A stretch of DNA of 64,000 nucleotides from JAFAXD01 sp963760435 (GCA_963760435.1 CAVXDE010000040.1:62001-126000); one strand, 5' to 3'; shown: positions 16,153-24,928, counted from the first letter of the stretch. A program made the numbers and translations. The notes: generated from the sequence alone by a model not told the origin.

Positions 16153-17046
16153 GGCCATCATCCACCACTTGCACCGAAGCGTTGCAATCCGGAGCCTCAA
16201 GGTGTCCAACGTCGCGGCGACACGGGGGACCTTTGCCAGCTGCGGATGCGCGGCGACCCAAACCTCCATTCTGTATTCTATGTCAGGCGCTAGTCGGAGA
16301 AGGCTCGGGGCCTGCTTGGCGAGCGGGGTCTGAATAAAGCCGATGCCCAGGCCAGCTCGCACGGCGGCAAGATGCAAGAGGTCGTTGTCCGATCGGATGC
16401 AAAAGTCATCTCTTGAACACTCCACGCCTGATTGCTTGATCGCCTCGATCAGGACCAGGTTGCGGTCGTAGCCGATCATCCAACCGGATTTGACGACGTC
16501 TGCGAGCGTGGCTGGATAGCGCGGCAATCGGTCGAGGAGCGAACGCGTCGCGAAAAGACCGACCTCAATCTCGGTGACACGCCGTGCCACGAGACGCTCT
16601 TGTCGCGGGCGCGCCATGCGGATGGCGATATCGGCATCGCCACGCAGGATATCCTCAACCTGATTGGTTGGGTGGATCTCGAAGGTGAGGCGGGGATGCC
16701 CGGCTCGCAGCGACGTCAGAAGGTCCGGAAGGACCTCGACGGCAATGACCTCGCTCGCCGAAATGCGCACCACGCCGGCGAGCTCTTCCCGCTCCGACAG
16801 TGCTCTGCGCAGCAGGTCGCGGCTCGACGCTTCCATGGCTTCGGCGACGGGAAGCAGGTCAAGCGCAAGCCCGGTCGGTTCCAACCCGGAGGGGGAACGC
16901 GTGAACAGCGGCGCCTTCAACCGCGCCTCCAGGGCTTCGAGATGACGCCGTACGGTGGGGTGAGACACCCGCAAGGCGCGCGCCGCGGCGGCCAGGCTGC
17001 CCGCTCGGACAATGGCTAGAAACGTGCGCCAGAGCGTCCAGTCCAT
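15955..17046 (-). CDS. LysR family transcriptional regulator with abnormal C-terminal extension
   Basis: The N-terminus is MDWTLWRTFLAIVRAGSLAAAARALRVSHPTVRRHLEALE, the AmpR/PerR-like LysR helix-turn-helix; the effector domain follows (GVVRISASEVIAVEVLPDLLTSL, DADIAIRMARPRQERLVARRV, AGLGIGFIQTPLA). Typical members of this group are near 300 residues, but the frame runs on for about 60 residues through the 3' end of the dehydrogenase on the other strand. In the neighbouring frame a stop lies at 16158, just outside the dehydrogenase stop, so a one-base insertion near 16175-16180 would explain the extension. ATG 17046 is preferred over 17097 on family grounds. Divergent from the DUF4260 gene, a possible target. 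Confidence 0.85.
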   Translation of the reverse strand: MDWTLWRTFLAIVRAGSLAAAARALRVSHPTVRRHLEALEARLKAPLFTRSPSGLEPTGLALDLLPVAEAMEASSRDLLRRALSEREELAGVVRISASEVIAVEVLPDLLTSLRAGHPRLTFEIHPTNQVEDILRGDADIAIRMARPRQERLVARRVTEIEVGLFATRSLLDRLPRYPATLADVVKSGWMIGYDRNLVLIEAIKQSGVECSRDDFCIRSDNDLLHLAAVRAGLGIGFIQTPLAKQAPSLLRLAPDIEYRMEVWVAAHPQLAKVPRVAATLDTLRLRIATLRCKWWMMASAIVPNDDLAEMRSALEMAISLSRLRKGKHLIDGRAKTMDRYGSVHRLEIRAASDRGPADRHDVA

Positions 17047-17136
17047 GTCCACACCGGTCATAACGAAAACGTACAACGAATGGACGCATATAGACAATTC
17101 CGTTCAGTGCCGGATGGCGGCTAATTTCGGTTCGCG

Positions 17137-17592
17137 ATGGAGCGAACCATGTCCGTCACTGGGATTTCATCGGCCCACACGTCTGCGAGCGAATCCGACC
17201 TGCGGGCCGGCGCCACGACCGGCGCCGTCAACCTGTTGCTGCGCCTCGAAGGCGCCGCTGCGCTGATTGCTGCAACCGTTGCCTACGATCTGATCGGCGG
17301 GTCGTGGGTGATGTTCCTCATACTGTTCCTTGTTCCTGATCTCTCGATCGCCGGATATGCGTTCGGGTCAAGAACAGGCGCCGCGGCCTACAATTCGGTC
17401 CATAGCTACCTGGGACCTGCACTATTGGCAGGAGCGGCATGGTGCCTTCACGGCACGTCGACTTTTTATCTCATTTCGGCGATCTGGATTGCCCACATCG
17501 GTCTCGACCGCCTTCTCGGCTTCGGCCTCAAGTACGCAGCGGGCTTCAAATTCACCCATCTCGGCGCGCCTCACCTGCCGGAGCCGCAGTGA
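17137..17592 (+). CDS. DUF4260 family membrane protein
   Basis: About 150 residues with hydrophobic segments GAAALIAATVAYDLIGGSW, WVMFLILFLVPDLSIAGYAFG and YLGPALLAGAAWC, then LISAIWIAHIGLDRLLGFGLKY and the ending FKFTHLG. The P-D-L-S and H-I-G-x-D-R-x-x-G-x-G-L-K-Y signatures are those of DUF4260, a small inner membrane family of unknown role. ATG 17149 is an alternative start that removes four residues. It is divergent from the LysR gene. Confidence 0.82.
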   Translation: MERTMSVTGISSAHTSASESDLRAGATTGAVNLLLRLEGAAALIAATVAYDLIGGSWVMFLILFLVPDLSIAGYAFGSRTGAAAYNSVHSYLGPALLAGAAWCLHGTSTFYLISAIWIAHIGLDRLLGFGLKYAAGFKFTHLGAPHLPEPQ

Positions 17593-17659
17593 GCGCGTGA
17601 TGCATCCGCATCCGGTACGTTATCAAGGTCTCTTCGCGGCCAGCCGCTCCTGGAACGTG

Positions 17660-18178
17660 TCACGTCATTCGCATCGGGATGGCGCCGAAAAAATCACGCT
17701 TGCCGATCTCCACGCCGCAGTGGCGCAGGATGTCGTAGGCGGTGGTGAGGTGGAAGTAGAAGTTCGGCAGCACGAAATGGTTCAGATAGTCCGCACCTTT
17801 CATGTGGCCCTTGTTGGTCGGGCCGAGCGGGAAGATGATTTCGCGGTCCGCAGACGCGTCGATTTTCTTCGCGTCGAGCGTCTTTAGAAAGGCGACCGTC
17901 TTGGCGATGCGCGCCTTGAGCTCGGCGATGGTCTGCTCGTTGTCCTCATAGCGGGGCGGGTCGATGCCGGCGAGCCGGGCGCTGCCGTTCTTCGCCTGGT
18001 CGCACGCGCTCTGCACCTGTCGGGTCAATGGGAACATATCGGGGAAAAGGCGCGTGTTGAGAAGCGCCGCGGGATCGATCTTCTTGCCTTCGCAATAGGC
18101 CGCGGCCTTGTCGAGGAGCGCGGAGAGCGCGTTGAGACTGATCTCAAATACTGGAATTGATGCGTTGGACATCGACAT
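17660..18178 (-). CDS. DUF1993 family protein
   Basis: The protein reads as DUF1993: PVFEISLNALSALLDKAAAY, LLNTRLFPDMFPLTRQVQSACDQAKNGSARLAG, FPLGPTNKGHMKGADYLNHFVLPNFYFHLTTAYDILRHCGVEIGKRDF. The L-x-P-D-M-F-P-L-x-x-Q and N-F-Y-F-H-x-x-T-A-Y-x-I-L-R segments define the family, which has a DinB-like helical bundle and no assigned reaction. It is encoded behind the cupin gene on the same strand. ATG 18178 is chosen; 18172 and 18193 are alternatives. Confidence 0.85.
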   Translation of the reverse strand: MSMSNASIPVFEISLNALSALLDKAAAYCEGKKIDPAALLNTRLFPDMFPLTRQVQSACDQAKNGSARLAGIDPPRYEDNEQTIAELKARIAKTVAFLKTLDAKKIDASADREIIFPLGPTNKGHMKGADYLNHFVLPNFYFHLTTAYDILRHCGVEIGKRDFFGAIPMRMT

Positions 18179-18220
18179 TCTGGGCAACCTCATTTCAGTT
18201 GAGCGATCCGGCGTAGAGGT

Positions 18221-18781
18221 TCAGGCGCGCTTCCATGCACCAGCGGCCACCAATTCGTCCATGGCCTGATCGGTGAACTCGGCCTTCGGGGCGTTGCCGC
18301 CGATCACGAACATGAGGATCGCTTCCTCATTGGGAGGACCATCGGTGATGTTCTCGAACCGGCGTGCGACACCGGGCGGGAAGGACACGACATCCAGCGG
18401 TCCGACGTCGACGTGTTCGGTCTCGCCATTTTCGTTCTCCCAGCTGCATCGCCAGCGGCCGGTCATCGGGATGAAGGTCTCGTTGGTATCATGATTGTGC
18501 ATCATCGGACCGTTGCCGGGCTTGGCGCGGCAGTAACCAAGGTTGAAGCCTTCCGAAATTGGGATGGCCGCGAGCCGCGATGCCTCATCACCGACCGGCG
18601 AGGTCACTGCATCGCCTTCGCCTGGCGGCGGCTGGAAACCGATGACGTTGTAGAGGGTGCGAATGCAGCCTTTCATCTTGCTGTCAGGCAACCCACCGTC
18701 AGAGCCTCTCAGGTCCTTGAAGCGGGCGACGCGCTTCATCATCTGCGCGCGAGCAAGCCCGGAGCGCGGCAGCGTTTCCAT
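18221..18781 (-). CDS. Cupin domain-containing protein
   Basis: A 186-residue cupin with GNGPMMHNHDTNETFIPMTGRWRCSWENENG (motif 1 with His-x-His and Glu) and VDVGPLDVVSFPPGVARRFENI (motif 2; the usual final His is replaced by Arg). Some members of the superfamily bind no metal when motif 2 lacks its His, so a metal dioxygenase role is uncertain. An inverted repeat lies 16 bases upstream of its start. It probably forms a unit with the DUF1993 gene, 43 bases behind it. Confidence 0.78.
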   Translation of the reverse strand: METLPRSGLARAQMMKRVARFKDLRGSDGGLPDSKMKGCIRTLYNVIGFQPPPGEGDAVTSPVGDEASRLAAIPISEGFNLGYCRAKPGNGPMMHNHDTNETFIPMTGRWRCSWENENGETEHVDVGPLDVVSFPPGVARRFENITDGPPNEEAILMFVIGGNAPKAEFTDQAMDELVAAGAWKRA

Positions 18782-18796
18782 GGCGATCCTCCCTGC

Positions 18797-18818
18797 GTGT
18801 CATCCGCAAGGGTGACAC
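18797..18818. promoter_or_regulatory. Inverted repeat upstream of cupin gene
   Basis: GTGTCATCC (18797-18805) and GGGTGACAC (18810-18818) are complementary except at one position, around GCAA. The place just ahead of the cupin start suggests an operator; a short hairpin in the leader is the alternative. Confidence 0.4.
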
Positions 18819-18902
18819 AGTCGTCCGACTGAGAATAGCCGCAATAATGCGGAGAAGTTGCTCGTCGCGACCGCTTAGAGTGGGGCCGGAGCCGTTCGTG
18901 AC

Positions 18903-19421
18903 TTAACGGCCTTCTCTCCAAGCCCGTCCCATGAATCGCGCGTTCCCGCCGGCAAGCACATGCAGCACGCGTTGCACATTGCGCTGCTGCGATTGTGCTG
19001 ATTTCAGCCGGACCAGGTAACGGATGATTTCCTTTTGTCGGCTCGGCGGCAGGCTCTCCCATCCTTGCCGGGCCCTGGGACTTCGCAGCATTTCATCGCG
19101 GAACCAGGACGGCATTGGATTGCCCGGTCCGCCCTTGTAGAGGCTATCGAATTCGACCGTAACGGTCACCACGTCCCCCACTGCTGTGCCGGACTGCTTG
19201 CGCACCTGCCCATGCAGATAGAGGAAGAAACTGCCATCGCCGACAGGCATCATATTGATTCGCCAGGGGATGTCCGGCTTGCCGTCGACCTGGATGCGCA
19301 CCGGCATTGGCTTGCGCCAGTCCGGCTTTAGCTTGGCGGCCCGCTCAGCGCTGACAAGCACGTACGGATTGACGCCCCTGATTTCGATCAGCGCGCGGAA
19401 GCGAAGCTTCGAAGCTGGCAT
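18903..19421 (-). CDS. DUF1905 / YdeI-OmpD-associated protein
   Basis: The first half is a DUF1905 barrel: RFRALIEIRGVNPYVLVSAERAAKLKPDW, MPVRIQVDGKPDIPWRINMMPVGDGSFFLYLHGQVR, TAVGDVVTVTVEFDS. The second half (PSWFRDEMLRSPRARQGWESLPPSRQKEIIRYLVRLKSAQ with the later N-x-x-R-V) matches the bacteriocin-protection YdeI/OmpD-associated domain. The combination is common in soil bacteria; the cellular role is not settled. About 172 residues, full length for the family. Confidence 0.82.
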   Translation of the reverse strand: MPASKLRFRALIEIRGVNPYVLVSAERAAKLKPDWRKPMPVRIQVDGKPDIPWRINMMPVGDGSFFLYLHGQVRKQSGTAVGDVVTVTVEFDSLYKGGPGNPMPSWFRDEMLRSPRARQGWESLPPSRQKEIIRYLVRLKSAQSQQRNVQRVLHVLAGGNARFMGRAWREGR

Positions 19422-19483
19422 GCTCCCGTCCTATAAAGAGGACGTGAAGGAACCTCAATCATGCTGGGACGGAGCATCGCGCC

Positions 19484-19918
19484 ATGTTGAAGAACTTCGA
19501 CCATCTCACCATCGTGGTGCAGGATCTTGAGCGCGCCAAAGCGTTTTTTGCCGTATTGGGATTCAAGGAAGCGATATCGGTCGTCATCACCGGCGAGCCG
19601 TTTGCGAGCTACATGGGGGTTGCGGGCATCGAAGCGGACCACGTCACGCTGGTGCTGGAGCACGTCTCGCCGCGAACCGAGATCCAGCTCCTGCGCTACA
19701 GGCATCCGGATCCTTTGCCTGATCCAAACATTCGCGATCTCCACAAGCTCGGCATGAACCACATCTGCTTTGCGGTTGATGATATCGAGGCCGAAGTCGG
19801 CAAACTGAAGTCACAGGGCTTTACCACGCGGAACGACATCATGGATTTCCACTCGCGGAAGCTGGTGTTCGTCGAAGGGCCGGAGGGTGTGACGATCGAG
19901 CTCTCGCAGTGGCATTGA
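19484..19918 (+). CDS. VOC family protein (glyoxalase/dioxygenase fold)
   Basis: The protein shows the two beta-alpha-beta-beta-beta modules of the VOC fold: MLKNFDHLTIVVQDLERAKAFFAVLGF, YMGVAGIEADHVTLVLEHVSPRTEIQLLRY, then GMNHICFAVDDIEAEVGKLKSQGF and KLVFVEGPEGVTIELSQW. Candidate metal ligands are His in DHLTIVV and NHICFAV and the Glu in VTIELSQ. Its substrate is unknown. It overlaps the GTG start of the amidase gene by 10 bases, so the two are likely co-translated. Confidence 0.85.
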   Translation: MLKNFDHLTIVVQDLERAKAFFAVLGFKEAISVVITGEPFASYMGVAGIEADHVTLVLEHVSPRTEIQLLRYRHPDPLPDPNIRDLHKLGMNHICFAVDDIEAEVGKLKSQGFTTRNDIMDFHSRKLVFVEGPEGVTIELSQWH

Positions 19919-21340
19919 CGAATGAAACACTTGGTGAGCTCGGCGCTGCGGACGCGGCAGCAGCAATTCGGGCCGGAGACCTGACGGCGCGAACCCTGGC
20001 GGAAGCATTGCTCGAGCGCTGCGCTGCAGCTGCATCACTCAATGCGTTCATCAGCCTTGAGCCCGAGCACATCCGCGCCGCGGCACAGCGTGCGGATCAA
20101 CAGCGCGCGCGCGGCGACCGGCTGGGGCCGCTGCACGGCGTGCCGCTCGTGCTCAAAGATAACATCGACACCGCCGATTTTCCGACTACGGCGCGGAACG
20201 CCCGCGCTTGCGAGGAATCGGCCTCAGCGCAACGCGCCGATCGTCCAGCGGCTGCTTGATGCCGGCGCGATCGTGCTGGGGAAAGCCAATCTGCAGGAGC
20301 TCGCCTGGGGCCCGACCAACAACAATGCGGCGTTCGGCCCGGCGCGCAATCCATACGACCAAACCCGCATTCCCGGCGGCTCCAGCGGTGGCACTGGCGC
20401 TGCCGTTGCGGCAAGGCTCGCGCCGGCAGGTCTCGGTACCGACACCGGCGGTTCGATCCGCGTTCCGGCGTCGCTGTCCGGCGTTGTCAGCTTGCGTCCG
20501 ACCACGTTGCGTTGGCCCCAGGCCGGCATCGTCCCGATCTCGCACACGCGCGACACCGCGGGCCCGATGGCGCGCTGCGTCGCCGATTGCGCATTGATCG
20601 ACGGCATCGTTACTGGCGGGCCCGTTGAGGTCGCGCCAGCGCGTCTCGACGGACTGCGCATCGGCGTGCCGCGCGGTTATTTCTGGGAAAATCTTGATGA
20701 CGAGGTCGCCCGGATCGTCGAACCGATTCTGGCGCACTTGCGCGATGCGGGCGCGGTGCTGGTCGAGGGCGACATCGCGGATGTGGCAGCGCTCGATCGC
20801 GCGGCCGGCTTTCCGATTGCGCTCTACGAGTTCGTGACCGATCTCAATGATTATCTCGCCGAGCATGCGACCGGACTCGACTTTGCGGCTGTCGTCGCAC
20901 AGGCGAAAAGCCCGATGGTGAAGGATGCGCTCGTCGGCCTTACAGGTTCCGGAGCGATATCCGAGCGGGACTATCGCGAGGCGCTCCGCGTGCATCGCCC
21001 GAAACTGCAGGATGCTTATAGCTGCTATTTCCAGGAGCGCGGCGTTGCTGTGATGATCTTTCCAACAACACCATTGCCGGCCGCTAAAATCGGCGAGGAC
21101 GACACCGTGCTGCTCAACGGCGCGCCGGTGCCGACTTTGCCGACCTACATTCGCAATCTCGGGCCGGGGAGCACAGCCGGTATTCCCGGCCTGAGTTTGC
21201 CGGCCGGGATGACCAAAACGGGACTTCCGGTCGGCATCGCGATTGACGGACCCGCAGGCAGCGATCAACACGTTCTGGCGGTCGGGCTCGCGCTCGAGGC
21301 CGTGCTGCCGAAACTGCCTGCGCCTCAATTCGCGAAGTAG
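19909..21340 (+). pseudogene. Amidase-signature family amidase, one-base frameshift
   Basis: The first frame has an amidase start with GPLHGVPLVLKDNIDTADFPTTA, including the catalytic Lys of the Ser-cisSer-Lys triad. The rest is in the next frame: GTPALARNRPQRNAPIVQRLLDAGAIVLGKANLQELAWGPT, RIPGGSSGGTGAAVAA (cis-Ser loop), LGTDTGGSIRVPASLSGVVSLRPT (nucleophile Ser), through to LPKLPAPQFAK. Removing one base in GCGCGG at 20191-20196 joins them without loss (TTA then GTPAL). Joined length is about 476 residues, normal for the family. The three catalytic residues are all present, so the protein would be active if the shift is a sequence error. The GTG start overlaps the VOC gene by 10 bases. Confidence 0.82.
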
Positions 21341-22221
21341 TTGGCTCCGTCGAGATCGGCGATGAGGCCCGGCCGCTTTGGTTGCCAGCCCAGTCGTTCC
21401 CGTGTCTGTTCGCTCGAGGCCGGCATATCCATCTGCGCGAAATGGACGAACCAGCCAAAGTGGCTCGCCGCTTCGTCGGCTGAGAGCGCGACGACCGGCA
21501 CGTTCAAGCGGCGGCCAATCACGCTTGCGATGTCCCGCAGCGGGATGCCCAATTCGGCGACGCCGTGATACCGCGCTCCAGCGGAGCCCTTCTCCAGCAC
21601 GAGGCGGTAGAGCTGCGCAGCATCGCGCCGGTGTACCGCAGGCCAGCGGTTGAGTCCGTCGCCCACATAGGCAGAAACGCCTTTCTGCCGTGCCAGATTG
21701 ATAAGCAGCGGCACGAACGCGTGATCGCCCTCGCCATGTACCGATGCCGCCAGTCGCACCACCGATACACGCACCCCACGCGCTGCGATCGAAGCCGCTG
21801 CTTCTTCCGATGCTGAGCGCGGATGCGCCGAAGGTCCGGACGCGGGCGCGGTCTCCTCGGTCGCCATCCGACCGGACGGAAGGATCCCGACCGCGGACGT
21901 GACGATCAGCGGCCGATCAGAACCGGCGAGCGTCGCGCCGAGCGCTTCGATGACCTGCCGATCGGTCTCACAGTTCTCCTTGAACTTCGAGAAGTCGTGA
22001 TTGAACGCGGTGTGGATCACGCCGTCAGCGGCAGCCGCGCCGCGGCGCAAGCTATCGAGATCTTGCAGGTCACCGCGATGCACCTGCGCGCCTGCGGCGA
22101 GCAGCGCGTTGGCACCGGCATCGGAGCGGGTAAGTCCCAGCACCTGATGGCCCGCGGCGATCAATTCCTCAACGACGGCCGCGCCGACAAACCCGGTCGC
22201 ACCGGTCACAAAGACACGCAT
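21325..22221 (-). CDS. NAD-dependent epimerase/dehydratase family (atypical SDR)
   Basis: The N-terminus MRVFVTGATGFVGAAVVEELIAAGHQVLGLTRSD is the Rossmann G-x-x-G-x-x-G of extended/atypical SDR proteins; GDLQDLDSLRRGAAAADGVIHTAFNHDF follows. The canonical Y-x-x-x-K is not evident: the equivalent region reads SEEAAASIAARGVRVSVVRLAASVHG, as in the SDR_a5-like group where the Tyr is lost. It therefore may act as an NAD(P)-binding reductase with another active site. The 3' end overlaps the amidase gene by 16 bases on the other strand. It is divergent from the MmyB-like regulator that follows. Confidence 0.85.
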   Translation of the reverse strand: MRVFVTGATGFVGAAVVEELIAAGHQVLGLTRSDAGANALLAAGAQVHRGDLQDLDSLRRGAAAADGVIHTAFNHDFSKFKENCETDRQVIEALGATLAGSDRPLIVTSAVGILPSGRMATEETAPASGPSAHPRSASEEAAASIAARGVRVSVVRLAASVHGEGDHAFVPLLINLARQKGVSAYVGDGLNRWPAVHRRDAAQLYRLVLEKGSAGARYHGVAELGIPLRDIASVIGRRLNVPVVALSADEAASHFGWFVHFAQMDMPASSEQTRERLGWQPKRPGLIADLDGANYFAN

Positions 22222-22306
22222 TGGATGGCCTCCAGTTCAAACACTTGTTCGATGCGGGGACTATCCGTTCGCGAGCTATCAGGGTAAAGTAGTGACGTTA
22301 TACAGG

Positions 22307-22312
22307 TATAAT
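22307..22312 (+). promoter_or_regulatory. Consensus -10 hexamer for MmyB-like regulator gene
   Basis: A perfect TATAAT lies in the gap between the divergent SDR and regulator genes. It overlaps the upstream ATG at 22311, which argues that translation begins at the next in-frame ATG (22329), giving a leader of about ten bases. No good -35 element is visible at 16-18 bases. Confidence 0.45.
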
Positions 22313-22328
22313 GACTAACAGGATCAGC

Positions 22329-23306
22329 ATGTCGCTTGCCGACGAGAATCTGCTTGGCGGTTTCTTGCGCGATCGCCGGACCAAACTCGATCCGACCGCG
22401 TTCGGCATTCCACTCAAGCGCCGGCGAACGCCGGGATTGCGGCGCGAAGAGGTGGCGCAGCGCGCGAATGTCAGTGCGACTTGGTACACGTGGCTGGAGC
22501 AGGGACGTGGTGGTGCCCCGTCAGCCGACGTGCTGGAGCGCATCGGGCGCGCCCTGATGCTCACGGACGTCGAGCGCGAGCATCTGTTTCTGCTCGGGCT
22601 CGGCCGGCCACCGGAAGTCCGCTATCAGGCGGCGGAAGGTGTGACGCCGCGGCTGCAACGCGTGCTCGACGCGCTCGCGCTCAGCCCGGCCTACGTGAAG
22701 ACATCGACTTGGGACATCGTTGCCTGGAACCGCGCCGCATCGGTCGTGCTCGCCGACTATGCGGCTTTGGCGCCGGAGCAGCGCAACAGCCTTCGTCTCG
22801 TCTTCTGCAATCCTGCGGTGCGGCGTGCGATGACCAATTGGGAGCGTGATGCCCGCTTCGTGGTGGCGGCGTTCCGCGCCGAGACCGCCCGTGCGGGAGC
22901 CACCAAGAAGGTCGAAGCTCTGGTCGAGGAACTGTGCCGCGTCAGCCCGGAGTTCGCAGCGATGTGGCGCGACAACGACGTCTGCGGTCCGTACGGGGAG
23001 GGGCCCAAGCAGCTGCGGCATCCAGTGGCTGGACGAATCGCGCTGGAATATTCCGCCTTCGCGGTCGACGGCCGGCCCGACCTCGGCCTGGTGATCTACA
23101 ATCCGGCAACGCCAGCCGACGCCGATCGCATCAGGTCGCTGGTTAACTCACACAACAAGCGCGCGCGCTTGCGCACAACGGCGCCCGCGAAGGCGCGGAT
23201 GAACAACAAGAAGGGGCCGAACAGTCACGCCTTGCCGACGCGACCGCGCCGCGGGTCCGGGCCCGGATCGCGCCCGGCCGCAACGACAGCCAGCCGCCCG
23301 ATGTAG
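22329..23306 (+). CDS. XRE-type regulator with MmyB-like ligand-binding domain
   Basis: The first part is a helix-turn-helix typical of the MmyB/AntiSigma-like family: LGGFLRDRRTKLDP, RRRTPGLRREEVAQRANVSATWYTWLEQGR, SADVLERIGRALMLTDVEREHLFLLGL. The second is the PAS-like MmyB domain (LQRVLDALALSPAYVKTSTWDIVAWNRAA, then WRDNDVCGPYGEGPKQLRHPVAGRIALEYSAFAVDG), which binds small hydrophobic ligands such as fatty acids. These regulators usually control an adjacent, divergent SDR or reductase gene, as found here. The C-terminal 50 residues are basic and overlap the SRPBCC gene on the other strand; the extension is probably not conserved. Confidence 0.87.
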   Translation: MSLADENLLGGFLRDRRTKLDPTAFGIPLKRRRTPGLRREEVAQRANVSATWYTWLEQGRGGAPSADVLERIGRALMLTDVEREHLFLLGLGRPPEVRYQAAEGVTPRLQRVLDALALSPAYVKTSTWDIVAWNRAASVVLADYAALAPEQRNSLRLVFCNPAVRRAMTNWERDARFVVAAFRAETARAGATKKVEALVEELCRVSPEFAAMWRDNDVCGPYGEGPKQLRHPVAGRIALEYSAFAVDGRPDLGLVIYNPATPADADRIRSLVNSHNKRARLRTTAPAKARMNNKKGPNSHALPTRPRRGSGPGSRPAATTASRPM

Positions 23307-23683
23307 TGCGCCCAGCCGGCTTCATGATCGGCGCAGAGCTCGGCATTGGGAATGCCGGTGTGCGTGAGGCGCAGCAGCGTTCCATCCGGCTGCTCGAGCA
23401 AATCGATTTCGATCAGGCTCGATCCTGGCGGCATCACGTCGCTGCCTTCCCAGCCAAAACTGTAGGCCAGGCGGTGCACCGGCACGACCTCGCGGAACGA
23501 GCCGCGGGCACAACGAGCTCCGGTGACATTGACGAAGTAGATCCCGCCGGGCTGCGGTTCGACGTTTGCCTCCGTTCCCATCCAGCGCAGGATCTTCTCC
23601 GGATCGGTCAGGAGCGCGAACACGGCAGCGGGTGGCGCGGGGACGTGCGTCTCGCGGCGGACGACCAGAGCCTCTTGTTGCAT
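23225..23683 (-). CDS. SRPBCC domain protein (AHSA1-like)
   Basis: About 152 residues with VVRRETHVPAPPAAVFALLTDPEKILRWMG, GGIYFVNVTGARCARGSFREVVPVHRLAYSFGW, SSLIEIDLLEQPDGTLLRLTHTGIPN and HEAGWAHYIGRLAVVAAG, the AHSA1/START-like pattern. The ligand is unknown. ATG 23683 is chosen because the MQQEALVVRRE start matches family length; upstream in-frame sequence (to 23953) is antisense to the cyclase gene and not protein-like. Its last 82 bases overlap the regulator's tail. Confidence 0.85.
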   Translation of the reverse strand: MQQEALVVRRETHVPAPPAAVFALLTDPEKILRWMGTEANVEPQPGGIYFVNVTGARCARGSFREVVPVHRLAYSFGWEGSDVMPPGSSLIEIDLLEQPDGTLLRLTHTGIPNAELCADHEAGWAHYIGRLAVVAAGRDPGPDPRRGRVGKA

Positions 23684-23786
23684 CGGTCTCTCTCGTGGTT
23701 GCGATAGCGCGGGGCTCGCTTGAAGATAGACACGCAAGGCGGGCGGCGCCATCGCCGCGGGATGGAAGGGTAGGGGCGGTAACGGG

Positions 23787-24857
23787 ATGACTCGCGGCAT
23801 GGATCTGCCCGCGCCCCTCGCGTGGCTGGTGGACGAGGCCAATGCCTCGCACGCCCCCGACCAGTTCCTCGCCGAGCTTGGCGCCAAGCTTTTGGCCGAC
23901 GGTCTTCCGCTGGCCGGCGGCGCGCTGGCGCTCGCCGTGCCGCATCCAATCATCGCGCACCGTACCTGGATGTGGCGCGCCGAGACTGGAGCGGTAATCG
24001 AGGCACTGGGCTTCGCCGGCGGCCCGTTCAGTCAAGCCGGGCACAAATGGTTGGCCGAGCTCGGCCCGGTTCACAACAATACGATCGGTTCAGCGCCGGA
24101 GAGCCCAGTGCTGGGCTGGGCCGGCACCCGGCCCTTCACGGCTGATGAAACCGGTCGGTTGAACCAGGTGGCGCGGTTCGTCGCGGCGCCGCTGGCAGGG
24201 CTAACGGCGCGCGCGGCGCTGGGTGCGCTGCTCGAGGCATATCTCGGCCGCCGTAGCGCCGCCCGCGTGCTGGCGGGGGCGCTCCGTCGCGGCACGGGAG
24301 AAACCATCCGCGCCGCGCTGCTCTTTGCCGATCTGCGCGACTTCACGGTCATGTCCGAGGGGACGGAGCCCGCGGTCATGATCGCGGTCCTCGATGCCTG
24401 GTTCGACCGTGTCGCCGGGGCCGTGCACGCCTTCGGGGGCGAGGTGCTGAAATTCATCGGCGACGGCATGTTGGCAATTTTCCCGGTGACAGGTCCGCCG
24501 TCCGAGGCCTGCGAGGCGGCCTTGCGCGCCGTCGCCGCCGGGCGTGCCGGCATGGCCCATCTCAATGCTGGGCGGCAGCAACAAGGATTGCCGGCGCTGT
24601 CGTTCGGCGCCGCTCTACACCTCGGCGAGATCCTGTGGGGCAATATCGGTTCCAGCGACCGGCTGGACTTCACCGCCATCGGCCCGGCGGTCAATCTGGT
24701 CAGCCGGCTGGAAGGGCTGTGCAAACCGCTCGGTCGGTCGGTGCTGATTTCGGGCGCAGTCGCCGGAGAGACCACGACTGCCTTGGTGCCACTTGGTGAA
24801 CACGTGTTGCGTGGCATTGCAGCGCCGTGCGCGGTGTTCACGCTGCCGGACGCGTAA
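23787..24857 (+). CDS. Class III adenylate/guanylate cyclase domain protein
   Basis: The C-terminal half is a class III cyclase: ALLFADLRDFTVMSEG with two metal-binding aspartates, AVMIAVLDAWFDRVAGAVHAFGGEVLKFIGDGMLAIFP, ALSFGAALHLGEILWGNIGSSDRLDFTAIGPAVNLVSRLEGL. Substrate residues appear as Lys in EVLKFIGDG and the Asp of DFTAIG, the pattern for ATP, so cAMP is the likely product. The N-terminal 170 residues (DQFLAELGAKLLADGLPLAGGALALAV ... RTWMWRAETG) form a sensory domain often seen ahead of bacterial cyclases. No transmembrane segment is visible, so it is probably soluble. Confidence 0.88.
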   Translation: MTRGMDLPAPLAWLVDEANASHAPDQFLAELGAKLLADGLPLAGGALALAVPHPIIAHRTWMWRAETGAVIEALGFAGGPFSQAGHKWLAELGPVHNNTIGSAPESPVLGWAGTRPFTADETGRLNQVARFVAAPLAGLTARAALGALLEAYLGRRSAARVLAGALRRGTGETIRAALLFADLRDFTVMSEGTEPAVMIAVLDAWFDRVAGAVHAFGGEVLKFIGDGMLAIFPVTGPPSEACEAALRAVAAGRAGMAHLNAGRQQQGLPALSFGAALHLGEILWGNIGSSDRLDFTAIGPAVNLVSRLEGLCKPLGRSVLISGAVAGETTTALVPLGEHVLRGIAAPCAVFTLPDA

Positions 24858-24899
24858 ACCATGCGAGGAGGTATTGATCTCGGTATGGCGTAAGTTGTA

Positions 24900-24928
24900 T
24901 GTCTAACAAAATGCTATATTGTTCAACA
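24900..24928. promoter_or_regulatory. Palindromic operator/promoter of the toxin-antitoxin pair
   Basis: TGTCTAACAA (24900-24909) and TTGTTCAACA (24919-24928) are inverted with two mismatches. A TATATT -10-like hexamer (24915-24920) falls inside. It lies 14-40 bases before the antitoxin start, in an AT-rich patch in GC-rich DNA, which fits autoregulated toxin-antitoxin promoters. Confidence 0.55.

Noticed and set aside
20186..21328. A 380-codon minus-strand frame over the amidase gene
   Set aside because: Antisense to catalytic motifs of the amidase; composition is shadow-like.
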